A DNA stretch of 64,000 nucleotides from Theristus sp. LFF4_11 (Eukaryota > Nematoda > Chromadorea > Monhysterida > Xyalidae). Position 1 is the stretch's first letter, and each line of letters opens with the position of its first letter. This document shows, piece after piece, positions 1-11,640 of this stretch. The stretch spans positions 1 through 64,000 of the forward strand of contig JASANC010005147.1 of assembly GCA_030248135.1 (NCBI GenBank). Reading direction: 5' to 3'. Below the pieces are notes generated by a model. That model ran no database searches and was not told the origin of the DNA. It saw only the letters and a list, made by a program, of their open reading frames with translations. Both the position numbers and the translations under genes were made by a program.

Positions 1-1696
1 GTTTTGCTGTTCAATCACTGGCATGCGGCAGACCTTGGCTAGCCTAGTAGCCTGGCTTGGTTTCGCGAAGATTAAACAAAGTGAATACGATTTATGGGGT
101 CGCCTCGAGTGGGTGGAATGTAAGTTTATGACGTTTGACCCAAATAGGGAGCATAGTTGACTTTTGAACACTTTTTTGTTGTTGGTTTTTTTCGTTTTGA
201 CATTGTTTTTTAGGTTTTGTCTGTAAGTTTTTGTTTTATTTCCCTATGCTTATAACCGGAATACCGGATGCTGCATTTTGATTGTCGCATTGGTTGAATG
301 CCCCAGCGTGCTGAGAGCTGAATAGAGTTTGGATTTTGGAATCGAAGATTGGACCATTGGGGTGATTTTGAGTGAACGTTCAATCCCCCCCCCCAACTTC
401 CAAAAAAACACATTCATTGGGCGCTGAGTATGCCATTTTAATTGCCACCAATCAAGTTGCTGCCAAACTTGCACACCGGTTGGTTGCAATCTTGTGCAAT
501 TACTGTGTGATCCTTTTGAGCCGCCCTCGATTCCTATAGTACCAGAAAAGTGTTCAATATTCATTCATAGCGTTACAAGCGGAAAGGCATGGCAATATGT
601 TAAAAATATTACCACGTTAAGCAGAAACCACAACATTGGTTACTTCGTGCCTAGCAAAGGCCTTTTAAGATGCTTTCAAAGAAATCTGCATATTTTCGAT
701 TTTTCGATGCCAATTTTATTGTAAAACTGATTTGGCGGAAAGCTTGAAACTTTGGTACAATTCGTTGAAAAATCGTTATTGTGGTTTCTGGCTACTGGCA
801 GTCAGTTTACAGCATTGATGAATTGTGAATGTTGCTGCGTGTGTGCGTAATTTTGCGTAATCATGTTCATGCACAGCGCAAGTTTAACATGACGTGTGCC
901 ATTTGATTGAACATGCACCGTATGTTGTGTCACATATGATCATGCTGCACAATAAAATGCATTATAATTTGCTGCTATTGCCAGTTGCAACCGAGTAAAT
1001 GCCGATGTAAATGTAACGTTGGGGACCGCATTTATGAAGTCTTCGTTCGCTTTTGAATTCTTGCAGTTTTTTCAAATTCTTTCGGGTTATTCGTGTGATC
1101 GCAAAGGATTTCGATATTTCGGAGACTTGACGTTCTGATGTCAAGCCGGAAAACTTTATTTGGCTTTCGATTGGGAGATTGTTTTCTGAATTTGAAGGGA
1201 AGAAAATGAATAAATATGGCACATGACAATAAACAGTAAATAAGAGCAGCGCTTAAAACTGAAAGTCTTGCTCATTTTTCTTTAGCCAGCTGTGGCTTTG
1301 TCCAGTAATCAGCCTCCTGTGTTTGATTTTGCGTATGTGCAAAGTTGTTTTGAAACTAGCAGTGTGGAAGGGAGAACTAATGAATTGTATCACGTTTATC
1401 ATTTTGAAAGTCGACACTTTGCAACCAGCCGTAACCGGCTTCTTTTATTGCGTTCTTGTGCTACCGCATTTTACAAATCGTGAAAAAGATAACATTTTTT
1501 GGAAGTTTGCCAAATTGATAAATCAGCAGTTGTTTTGGTTTGCTGAATTGAATGATATTATTTAGCGATAAACTATTCTTAAACCGCGTTTTAGCTTGAT
1601 TAAAAGTATTTTAACAAGATAAATAATTCATTTGTGTGCGTGCAACACTGCAATGCCGTGTGTTTCAATCGGCCGTGCGTTTCAGGATTCCTGTGG
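1..1696. other. T-rich non-coding stretch, no gene recognised
   Basis: I see no exon, RNA gene or full repeat here. The + strand is T-rich with scattered short open frames showing no domain, no amino-acid bias typical of proteins and no paired splice sites. A C-run lies near 385-396. It could be intron or 5' intergenic DNA of the + strand gene further right; the sequence does not decide. Confidence 0.5.
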
Positions 1697-1709
1697 AGCG
1701 CAGAAACGG

Positions 1710-2408
1710 TTGTTGTTGTTGTTTGTTGCCCCCTTTTTATCCTTACCCAACGCCCTTGGGGAAAGGCAGTGTCGCAATTTTTTATTGTCCACCACATGAG
1801 CTGCGACGTTGGAAGCAGTTTTTCTGCTATAGAAGTGGGCGTTGGGCAAGCTGCGCTGGTATGCATGGGCGCGATGTCATTAAGTTCCTCGCCACCGGAA
1901 CAGCAATCTTGTGAATCAAGAAAGCCGACGTTTATGCTGCCGAACCATTGAGCCCGCCGGCTGAGTGGCTGAGTGGATAGCACTTGGGACTTCCAATCGG
2001 AAGGCCCGGGTTCGAATCCGCTCGTGACCACTCGGTTGCCCCGAGTTGCGTGGGGCTTAATGGTTCGGCAGCATAAACGTCGGCTTTCTTGATTCACAAG
2101 ATTGCTGTTCCGGTGGCGAGGAACCGAATGACATCGCGCCCATGCATACCAGCGCAGCTTGCCCAACGCCAACTTCTATAGCAGAAAAACTGCTTCCAAC
2201 GTCGCAGCCCATGTGGTGGACAATAAAAAATTGCGACACTGCCTTTCCCCAAGGGCGTTGGGCAAGGATAAAAAGGGGGCAACAAACAACAACAACAACC
2301 ATTGAGCCCCACGCAACCCGGGGCAGCCGAGTGTCACGAGCGGATTCGAACCCGGGCCTTCCGATTGGAAGTCCCAAGTGCTATCCACTCAGCCACTCAG
2401 CCGGCAAT
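1710..2408 (-). mobile_element. SINE family A copy, split by a second SINE
   Basis: This is a tRNA-derived SINE read on the - strand. Its (TTG)n tail starts at about 1710 and its tRNA-like head, with a B box close to GGTTCGAATCC, ends at about 2405. It is bounded by a 13-bp direct repeat, AGCGCAGAAACGG, at 1697-1709 and 2409-2421, which is the target-site duplication. Its body is interrupted at 1956-2299 by a + strand copy of the same family. Open frames across it are shadows of the repeat and are not genes. Confidence 0.9.
1956..2299 (+). mobile_element. SINE family A, nested full-length copy
   Basis: This full-length SINE has a tRNA-like head (A box in the segment GAGTGGCTGAGTGGATAGC, B box GGTTCGAATCC near 2010), a ~270-bp tRNA-unrelated body and a (CAA)n tail ending at about 2299. 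It sits inside the - strand copy of the same family. The duplicated target ATTGAGCCC is found immediately before the head and immediately after the tail. It would be transcribed by Pol III from the internal boxes and mobilised by a LINE that recognises CAA-tailed RNA, which is an inference from other SINEs. Confidence 0.9.
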
Positions 2409-2421
2409 AGCGCAGAAACGG

Positions 2422-3645
2422 TCCCCTTTTCCCCTGAAAACTGATTGTTCAACGGTACTCGACTTCTCAAACTTCTGCGTTCTGTTTTTCACTATCCACC
2501 GGGAGAGTTATAAATATTATATTTTGTTTTTCTCCACTTTGCACGCACGTGTCACTCGTGTAAGTTGTTGTTATTTGTTTGTTTGTTTGTTTCGTGTGTT
2601 TTCATTAACTTTTATGGGTTTCCTTAGCCTTGTTGGCCGTACTGACGTAATTGCAGTAGTTTAGTTTCTGTTTTGCTGATATTTGTTTTTTTTTCGGTGA
2701 GCTGTTTTACGATTTTTAGTGGTTCAATAAGTGTTGAACAAATAATGGAAAACGCGAATTTGGCAAAAGCATGCTGACGACAAAATTGGTAAACGAATGA
2801 ATCAATTAAATTTTGCACATGGAAATGTTATGAGAAAAACTTTTATGTAAATTAGGTGCTAATGTGAGTAGTTTATTCAGTATTCGGTCTAAAACAACAA
2901 ACTCACTGAAAAAATAGCGCACTTTCGTGCGTTTTTTATCAATTATTGATTCGTTTGTTCTGCTTTTTATTGAGTCTACCGTCTTTGCAACCAGCAAGCT
3001 GATTGACTGCATTTGAACTTTTGTTTGTGTTTGGGTATTGTTAATTGAAAAACAACCAGCTGGATTTGCCTTTGTTTCTCTATTTTGGGAACAGAAAGTG
3101 TGCAGAAACCGTTGAGCAGCAAAAAAATCGATTGGACTGTTCGCTTTATCTAAAATTATATTAAAAGTATCCAAAATAATGAAGCGGCTTTTCTGAAGCA
3201 CTGTACTGACAGCGGTTTTTTGTGTTTTTGCAATGTTTTCTTGTGAATCTGTGAATTTGTTCATGGTTTATCCAATCGCCGTGTTCGTGTTCAATTGAAT
3301 GAAAGGTAGCCAATCAGTTTGCCGTAGACTTTTTTCGTTTGCCTGAGTTGCTTTACTCGATTAGCACACCAGGAACCCCATTGTCCTGTTTCGTAAAAGT
3401 GACAATAATTACGGTCAGGCCCTCGAGTAGCATAGCCGACAGCTGTTGTCAACGTTCACAAACGGAAGTGCTGTGTTCTCGTGTCGTTTTGTGGCTTTAT
3501 ATAATCTCATGTGATTGTTATCAATAAAGATAAGGCAAAAGAAATCAGAACCACCTCTCTGTATGTACATGTATGTTTTTTGGTCTGGGACTCAATCGCT
3601 ACTGTCGTGTCGAGTCGAGTGACACCCTATTTCGCACGATGTTAC
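2422..3645. other. non-coding stretch, no gene recognised
   Basis: No recognisable gene. A 152-codon open frame on the - strand (2806-3264) shows no domain or signal and lies in ordinary AT-rich sequence, so I do not call it. A single CCAATCAG octamer occurs near 3310. Confidence 0.45.
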
Positions 3646-4198
3646 TATGATCTGTTATTTTGTTGTTGTTGTTTGTTGCCCCCATTTTATCCTTACCCAA
3701 CGCCCCTGGGGAAAGGCAGTGTCGCAATTTTTTCTTTATTGTCCACCACATGGGCTGCGACGTTGGAAGCAGTTTTTCTGCTATTGAAGTGGGCGTTGGG
3801 TAAGCTGCGCTGGTATGCATGGGCGCGATGTCATTGAGTTCCTCGCCACCGGAACAGCAATCTTGTGAATCAAGAAAGCCGACGTTTATGCTGCCGAACC
3901 ATTAAGCCCCACGCAACCCGGGGCAGCCGAGTGGTCACGAGCGGATTCGAACCCGGGCCTTCCGATTGGAAGTCCCAAGTGCTATCCACTCAGCCACTCA
4001 GCCGGCTGTCTGTTATTTTGTTCCCGAGACTCAATGCGCGCATAGACGGGCACACAATTTCTTGCGTGACGCGGGAATTCAAAACTGGCAAAGTGATCCG
4101 ACTCCGAGTCCGTTAAGGGCCGGGTCATTTTGAATTGCTCTACATAGTCTTTCATGTCTGCAAACGTATTGAGTCGCAGAACGTAAAAACTGATAATA
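3646..4198. mobile_element. MITE family E copy, split by a SINE
   Basis: The outer ends TATGATC (3646) and GATAATA (to 4198) form imperfect terminal inverted repeats. These are followed inward by the family-specific segment GACTCAATGCG and its counterpart. The same element occurs at 33,549, 51,136, 54,791 and 59,371. A SINE family A copy inserted 5 bp inside the left end. A TA-flanked Tc1/mariner-like origin is plausible but unproven. Confidence 0.7.
3665..4008 (-). mobile_element. SINE family A copy inside the MITE end
   Basis: Full-length - strand copy: a (TTG)n tail at the left, a body nearly identical to the copies at 1710-2408, and a tRNA-like head with B box GGTTCGAATCC (reverse strand) near 3945. 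It is bounded by the 14-bp duplication TCTGTTATTTTGTT at 3651-3664 and 4009-4022. The duplicated sequence is itself part of the MITE terminus, so this SINE arrived after the MITE. Confidence 0.9.
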
Positions 4199-4206
4199 CA
4201 CACCTT

Positions 4207-7200
4207 TTTTTCCCTTTTTGTACGTTTTGTCTGTATTTACAATGCAGCCAATGCCAATGCACAAGCTGTGTTCAAAAATTGCCGTTTTTTTTCTTCTGAA
4301 TAGTTTTGTGACAAAAGCTGTGGTGCTCGCACAACAAGCGATTCAAGCCAGATTCCATGCTCACGCACACACAGTTGTCGAATTAGTACAATTGAATTAC
4401 GATTGTGGTTTTGTGGCGTTGCTATATGCAGATGTGTTTGGGCTAGAAGAACTGTTGTTCCAACTGTTGGTGGCGTTTTTTCTGCAATCTGTCAGGGACC
4501 GAGTGGAAAATGATTTTTTTGTGAAAACTGTGTTCCGTGGGATCAGCTCATTAATAGATGTGGTTGCGTAATCGACCAGCCTACTGCGTTTAAAACGTTT
4601 AATCCGAATGGACGCAGTTTTTGCGAGCGTTTGTGTGTGGTACGAAACAACAATTCAACACATATAACAGTGTTATTATCATTCCATAACGAATATTGCT
4701 CTATTTTCTGACAGTTGAGATTCAAGAGCTACATACAATGTTGCCAACGTCTCAAGAGTGCTTTAGTCGGTGGTTTAGCTTAGAATCTCTTTTTTTCTCG
4801 TGTCTGTCTTCTGAATCTGAAGCCTCAATTGCAGTGGCTAGCTGAACAATTTTTTTCTTGTTGTCAGTTACTATGCAAATTTTCACTGGAGATAACTTTA
4901 TATTCGAGTTGCGGTTGTTGTGGACTGTTATTGAACAGCAGTAGCACAGCTCTGTTAGCCACTTTTGAGGCAAGAAAATAGGCCGTGCCGAGATAGATAC
5001 TGTTTGATGTGAAAACTGTATGACAGCGCAAAAGTACGGTATCAACCGTATTGTGTCTTGACGCGATTTTCTGCATTTTAACAACCGTAGCGATTGCTGG
5101 AAAATGACATTATTGTAAAATAAGCAACAGTTGCGATTCTGAACGTGTTCGCTGCCTGGATGAGTAAGATCGTTTCGGGACCCAGGCAGCTGAGACCGTA
5201 CTCTGGTGCTCTCCCGTGGTTGTGCGACGTTGGAATGTCACAATCCGAGCACTGCACTTTTGTTGTTTTGCCCATTTCGTTTTTTTTTGAATAAATGCGA
5301 TCGTTCCGTTTCGGTTCTGTGCGCTGCGTTCAAAAATTCAGCTCCGAATCTAAAATTAGGCCCGTTGTCGGTTGGCTGGACATTTCGCTGGTTTTTTTTG
5401 GAATAAATGCATGATTTTGTAGAATGGGGACTGATTTTTCGCTGAATTGGTTTTTGTGGTTCTTGTTTTTCAGTTCTTCTACCAATCCAATCAGCAGTTG
5501 ATGTGTACCGTGTTGTTGTGTTTTTTTTACGATTCGATTACTGAATCGGATTTTGTGTGAAGAAACAGGAAGTAGTGAACGAACATTGGGGTGATCCTTT
5601 GGTCTGTTTCGCTTTTCACCTGCCAATCAATTACTTTAACCTGTAGTGGAGTGGTCATAAAAGCAATTTTTCCCCAATAAATTAGTCAACAAAGAACAAG
5701 TAAAAAGAAGTCTTTTTCCATTATCAAAATGTTTTCTCAAAAAAAAAACTGAGTGTTTGCGCGTCTGGTGACTCAACACACACACCCAAACTTTTGACGC
5801 ACTTTGGATGTATTTTTATTTATTTTTCTAAAACGTGATGCAAAAATAACACCCATCGAGAGTTTCCATTTTATGTAACTATTTTCGCCCTTTTACGTGT
5901 TTTTTCTTGTTTTTTTTTTCCTTTTTCCATCCTTTGTGTTCGACCTTCGGTTCGGTTTTTGTTTGGGTTGCCTGCCTCAAACCAGCCCCATACGCTTTTT
6001 ATTTTATATTTTCTTTAGATCAATCAATAATAAATGAAGTTCACCTGGGATTTGATGGATGAAATGGGCAACTTCACTTTATCGTTTACTTGATGGCAAG
6101 GGCCTATTTGCTTGGTGATGCGCGCTTCCTTTGAATTTTTTTTTTGAATCGATCAATGACCTTCACTCACACGGTCGTCGTTGATTGTATGATTATTAAA
6201 GTGGTCAGAATTATACAGCCAATCAGCTTGCTGTGCTTGAATTTGCACGCGAACCGAATTACGATTTGGTTTTCTGTTGCAGCCGCGATTGTGATCGGTT
6301 TTTCCCCTTTTTTATAATGTGGGAATGAATTTGGGGTTGTTTATAAATTGAGTTCAAATGCCGCCATTTTTTGTTTTAAATACAGTAAATTAACGCAACT
6401 GGTTGGGGGTTGTTCCACTGTTATTTTTTGCCTGTGTTTTTAGTATCTACCATTGTTGTTCTGGTTGTATTTTCGAGTAATTTTCATCTGCTGGTCCCAA
6501 CAGCTAATATCCTTTTCAATAGCATTTGTGGTTTGCAGTTGCTAAGAGCCTGTTAATAATAGCGTATTTTCGCTTGTTGACCAATCAGCCCGTTGCGCAA
6601 AAACTCTACAGCGTTATTTTTTGCTGTTATTAGCTCACGGCTTGGTAAAGTTTACAATGGGGCTTGTGTTTTTAATGGGTGGGGCAAAAAAAGTTGTGTT
6701 CGAGTTTGTTGTGGTTGTTATCAGGTTTTCAGTGTTCGCGTTATTTTGTCTGGAAAATGTGCTGTGATCTATGAGTGCATTTCATTTTATTTTTGTTTGT
6801 CGCAGGAGTTGTGTGTGGGAAAAAGCGTGAAATTTCGCAGCTGTCAGCTAGTAACTGTTTTGGGACAAACTGAATTGAAGACCGTGAAATGTTTGCATCT
6901 GCAATATGCAACTCTCCCCGGGGAAAAATTCAATCTGAAATTGTTGAGAAAAACTCTGGAATTTTGCGATGGAAAAGAAAACGTTGATTTCAACGAACAG
7001 TGGTATTGTGATTGAGAATTTACTCATGGTGTGTGCGCGTGCAATCTTCAAAACAAAAACACAATTTAGACTGAAGAAGAATTGAATTGTGTTGTGTTCC
7101 TTGTAGGGGGCAAATTGTTACAGAAAGAGAGAGGGGGATTCAATGGAATCTAATTTCATCATTGTTGTTGTTGTTTTGTTGAATTTTGCTTTTCGTGGGT

Positions 7201-10200
7201 GGTAATTTATTTTAGTTTGTTACTTTTATTTCCATGTTTCTTTCTCTTTGTATGTTTTGCAATACAGCTGAAGAAAAACACTTCGATTTTGTGTTTTCTT
7301 GTGTTGAGTTCAGTTGAATTGAAAATTATTGTACTTGAGCGGTCATTTTATAACCAAAGGGTTGATTTTCCAAAGAGAACTTTCAGTTTTGATCTTTAGC
7401 GCACATCGGCAGGTAGTCTTTGCGAGTTTTGATCATTCGAGGTCACATTTTTCTAGCGTTTGTTTGTTTGTTATGCGTGATTTTTTTGAAACAACGTTTT
7501 GTTCGAAATTTCCCGATAAACCGCTATTTGTTTTTACGAGACCTAGAAAAAACCGATTACCAATTTTTCCATGTTTCCAGAAATATTCGAGAAAATCGTT
7601 TTTTTGCCAGAAGAAGAGATTTGCAGTTTAGCAATTCATTGTGGTGTTACGAGGCGTTTTTTTCGTCATGGATTGTTTTTCTGCACATTGGACGTTTGTT
7701 TGTGTTGTGCTGTTTTGCATTCGTGCTTTTTTTCCGCGAACGTAAACTGATATCAGGAATTTTTTTTAGTTTTCATCGGCTTTTTTCAGCGTCAAGACAC
7801 GAGAGAAATTTCTCGATTCATATGTGTCGTCTAGTGTTGAAATCGAGAACTATGGCGAGCGACTTGTTTGCAAATGTTTGTGCGCAGCGCGTCGTGTGTT
7901 CAATCTCAATCTCAAAGCACGTTTTCGCGTGTGTAGCGTCATTTATGCCCAGTCGAGACTGTTTTTATGCTCTCAAAGCTACGTTCTGAAGCTATTATCG
8001 TTTGTGGATCATTTTCGGGTTTCTTTGCTTCTGAGAGCTGTGTTTTGATGGATTTAGAGCGGTTTGGTTTATGCGGTGGTTGGAAAACAGATTTTATCAT
8101 TTGCGTTTTCAGATTCAGTTGGCGTTGTTGGAATTAGAAACGGATTCCGTGTTGAGTGTCGCTGCATTTTGTGGTTGAAGATTTTCTATGCGTGGCTGTC
8201 ATTGAACAAAAGTGTTCTCATGTCTCAGTTCATTTGCTGAGAGTTTTCACATTTCACTGTTCTTGCATTTTTATTGCTAGTCTGAATTTGTTCCATCCTC
8301 TTCTCAAGTATCTATTTATTTCAAAACCTTTCAGCTATTCATTTGGTAATTTTTTGGTTAATTCTCTTGTTGCATTCGAGCGACGCTTTTTTATGCAATT
8401 CGTTAATCGATTGCCTTTGAGACGGGTCACTGATTGATCGGGCAGTTTGATTCAGCCAATCATCGCATGCTAGCCAGATTTGCAAGTTGCCAGTGCCGCA
8501 TAAATTGCGTTCGTTCACCAGTTGAGAGCCGAAATAAATTGAGCATTGGTGTATTTTGATGATCGTTTTGTTCATTTTTTCTTTCTCTTTCCGGGATTTG
8601 GTGCCTGTGCGATTGTTTGTTCAGCGGCTGCCTTCATCTACAAGCCAGCTGAACTGAACGGACCCCGCTCGACAGTCGCTCAATTTTTTCCAAACTTCAA
8701 AACCATTTTTCTTCCCCCTTCTTCCTTGATGCTATCTGATTCTGGGTTTTTTTTGTTGCCCACGTTTTTCTGTCAGTACATCCTTTTTATGGCCCTCTCA
8801 ACTCCAGCACTTTTCTGTTTTTTTTTGTATTTTAATGTATGGGACGTTCTCTTTGCTCCGTATATTTCAGCTTTTTTCCGAGTGGACTGAACCTTGTGGC
8901 AGTTTAATTTGTGTATGCGTTTTTTGAAAATTTAAATTTATTTTCATCATGTCAGAAGTTTTGCTTGTGTGGTGTCCGTCAAACTTTTTGCTTTTTAGTA
9001 AACAGCGTGTAAATTTTATGCGCCAGTTTGTGGTATATGTTCTATGTTCTTGCGTGATTCATCCAGTCCTTGTGTCCAGTTGAAGAAACAATGGTCATGT
9101 TCATGGCAAAAAGTACCCTGGCGTTTTTGAATAGATCGAAGGTAATCAGTTTTTGGCAGAAATTAGCGGCTGTGGCATTTTTTCACGTGTTCTTGGATGA
9201 GTAATGGACTATGGACCTATGAATTGTTTCTTACTCGAACGAATATGTGGCGCACTGGAATGGAACGCAATTCTTTCCGCACCTCAGATGTAACAACAAA
9301 AACTGGCATTAACATTTTTCATGTCATGAACACGACGAAGTAATGAAACGGTAGTAGTTGACAACTTTGTTTTTGAATGTTTTCCAGTTTATTCCCGCGA
9401 TGTCAAAAAAATATTCAGGTAGTTTTCGCATTGTTTTGCGTGACATTTGCATTTAAGTGCGGTTAACCAGCACTGATGAAATATTCATTTGGTTTTTTTG
9501 TTTGGCCACAATAATCTTTTTGTGTTTGTATTTCGACATATGCTCTATTTATTCTATTTTCAGTTTTTTTGTTTGCTTTTTCACACAAGCTCAAAAACAG
9601 TCTAGTTGAAAAAAAGTGGTTCAAAAGAAAATAATGTGTTATTGGACTACCGGTGAACTGTTTGTGCTTTGCCTGATGGGGACCATACATTTTTTCTTTC
9701 TGTTTTTAATTTTATCGGTGAGTTTTATGAAAACTGTCTTTTGCGTTTCCAGCCATGTTTCCCAGTTTATTTTCTTTCATCCCTTATCAGTTCATTATTA
9801 TTGGTGCCATTTGTCTAATTTTCTCTGTTTCAGCGCATACGGAGATAAGAAAAAACGAAATAAAACGTGGTTAGAGAAAAATGAAATGCGGTTTCCCCCA
9901 TATTTGCTCAATTGAACTTGCCAAGCACTTTTTTATTTGTTCTGTTCAGTCTAGCATAATTCACTGTTTTCTCTCTGTTCCTGGTCTGGTGTTGTTGTCT
10001 CTTTTTCGCGTGTGTTGTTGTTGTTGTTGTTGTATTCCTCAAAGGAAACAGAACACATGTCATTTCGGAGGCCAATAACAAGCTAGAAGAATTGACAGCC
10101 GCCATTTTTTCTTCATTTTTTCCGAGTTTTCCCCTGTTTTTGTGTGTGTGCAGTTGCTTGATTGGAAACGGATTGTGAAAAGTTCAGTGTATTGTCAGCT

Positions 10201-11440
10201 CGATGTTTTTTAATGTCAGTATTTTTTGGTGTTGTGAGATTTCCGCATGCAAAATAGCTTCAGGTTGACTAAAAATGGTTCACAGCGTGCGAAATCGTAC
10301 TAGGCAGGCACTGTTTCGCTGGGTGTGGTGTTTTTTTTGTCTGCGTTTACACGTGTGCTAGTAATGCCGATGCTATTGAGCCATCTGCAGCAGGCGTACA
10401 CTTCAATACAGCCAATCCTGACGTCTGATTAATCACATGAAGTTTCTCCGAATATGAGAAACATTGGTTTTTTTGCCATTTTTCCTGTATTATTCCGTTT
10501 ATGCCGTCTAAGCGCACTTGAGAGCGTGACAGAAGAGTAATAAAAAAATGAAAATACAGTTTGCGACGCACTTGGCGCAGCGAACCGTCCGAAAGCGCTG
10601 CTGCGCTGCGAATGAAATTTGCGCCAATATTTACGCACACATTTATTTATTATATGCTCCCCTTTATAGCCAGCGGTTTCGTATATTTTCCATATATTTC
10701 CGGACGATCCCTCTCAGCATCGTTCTTTCTGAATGCACACATCGCCCGCAAAAATTCGCTATCTGCTTAAGTTTCGCGCACGCGCTCGCAACTTAGTTTT
10801 TGTGCTCTAGCGCTCGCAAAACGAGTTCAGCGCTGCTTCAGCCGGCTTAAAAACGTTGCACTGCACCGCTATTGCATTATTCAAGGCGCGAGGGGAGGGG
10901 GCATCGCCACACTCACCGCACAGGGGCGTGCGCAAGGTTTTTTTTGTCGTCGTTCCATCAGTCCCTTTCTCTCTTTTTTTCCGAAATCGAATTTAGATCT
11001 TCAGTTTCGTATATCCGTTTTGCGGCTGAATGGCGATTATTGGATGCTTTGAAAAGTTACTTAATTTTGAAATATATGAAAATATTTCGCGTTGCAAACC
11101 GTGCACGTTTTCTTCGAAGTTTCGCTTTCAGGTGAATTGTTGCAAAGTGGCAAATTCACCGCAAACGTACCGCTTCCAATTTACATGCAAAGTAGAAGAA
11201 AATAATAAAAGTTTACAAGCAGTCACCCAGTACACAAGAACAGCGCAAACGGGAAAAAATTGCTAAAGAAAAGAAAACTGAACGAGCAGCTTGTGTTACG
11301 CTGGTCGACCAGCTGAGCGCTGCGTTTGTGGCTGTTTTACAAGCGAGGGCGAGGGGCCGTTTCTGGATTGAACGTGTGCGTTCAGGCGTTTAGCTTGCAC
11401 TCGCTCCGTTGTTATTGGCAAGTGCAGAAGCAACGTTGTC
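4207..11440. other. long T-rich non-coding stretch
   Basis: About 7 kb without a supportable gene. The + strand carries long T runs and a strong T over A excess, as in introns of a + strand transcript. Open frames of 60-190 codons are Phe/Leu/Cys/Ser-rich, as expected from T-rich DNA, and have no recognisable domain. CCAATCAG occurs near 6222 and 6581, and a short TTG repeat lies near 10,011. A GC-richer patch near 10,560-11,000 could be promoter-like but shows no defining element. Confidence 0.45.
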
Positions 11441-11448
11441 GCTGAGTT

Positions 11449-11632
11449 GTTGTTGTTGGGATATTTAGGCGATGTTTTTAGCCAGGGCTAACCCAGAGAA
11501 GCGTACAGAACGCGAGTTGAGTAGGGCGCCCATCGAGTTTTCTCTGTCATTACGTGCCTATACACCCCTCGGCGGGGCTCGATCCCCCAAGCGCACAGAC
11601 CGTAGCCTAACGCACTACCACCAGGCCACGAG
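11449..11632 (-). mobile_element. SINE family B copy
   Basis: This is a second tRNA-derived SINE family. Read on the - strand, the head starts CTCGTGGCCTGGTGGTAG (A box) and has the B-box-like segment GGATCGAGCCCC. A ~100-bp body with the segment GTTAGCCCTGGCTAAAA follows, then a CAA-type tail, seen as TTG repeats near 11,449. The 8-bp direct repeat GCTGAGTT flanks it at 11,441 and 11,633. Other copies lie at 31,025, 35,951, 41,885, 42,257, 55,389 and 62,972. Confidence 0.88.
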
Positions 11633-11640
11633 GCTGAGTT

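Noticed and set aside
1956..2030. genuine tRNA gene
   Set aside because: A and B boxes are present, but the head is fused to a repeated ~270-bp body with a CAA tail and target duplications, and recurs at other sites. It is a SINE head.
1600..2377. 190-codon - strand frame and neighbours
   Set aside because: They fall entirely in the two nested SINE copies, and similar peptides reappear at 3,660-4,005.
7329..7989. 100- and 189-codon + strand frames
   Set aside because: Phe/Arg/Ser-rich translation of T-rich DNA, no domain and no splice context.
10560..11000. promoter of the INO80D-like gene
   Set aside because: Slightly GC-richer and free of T runs, but no TATA/initiator arrangement or first exon can be tied to the gene.
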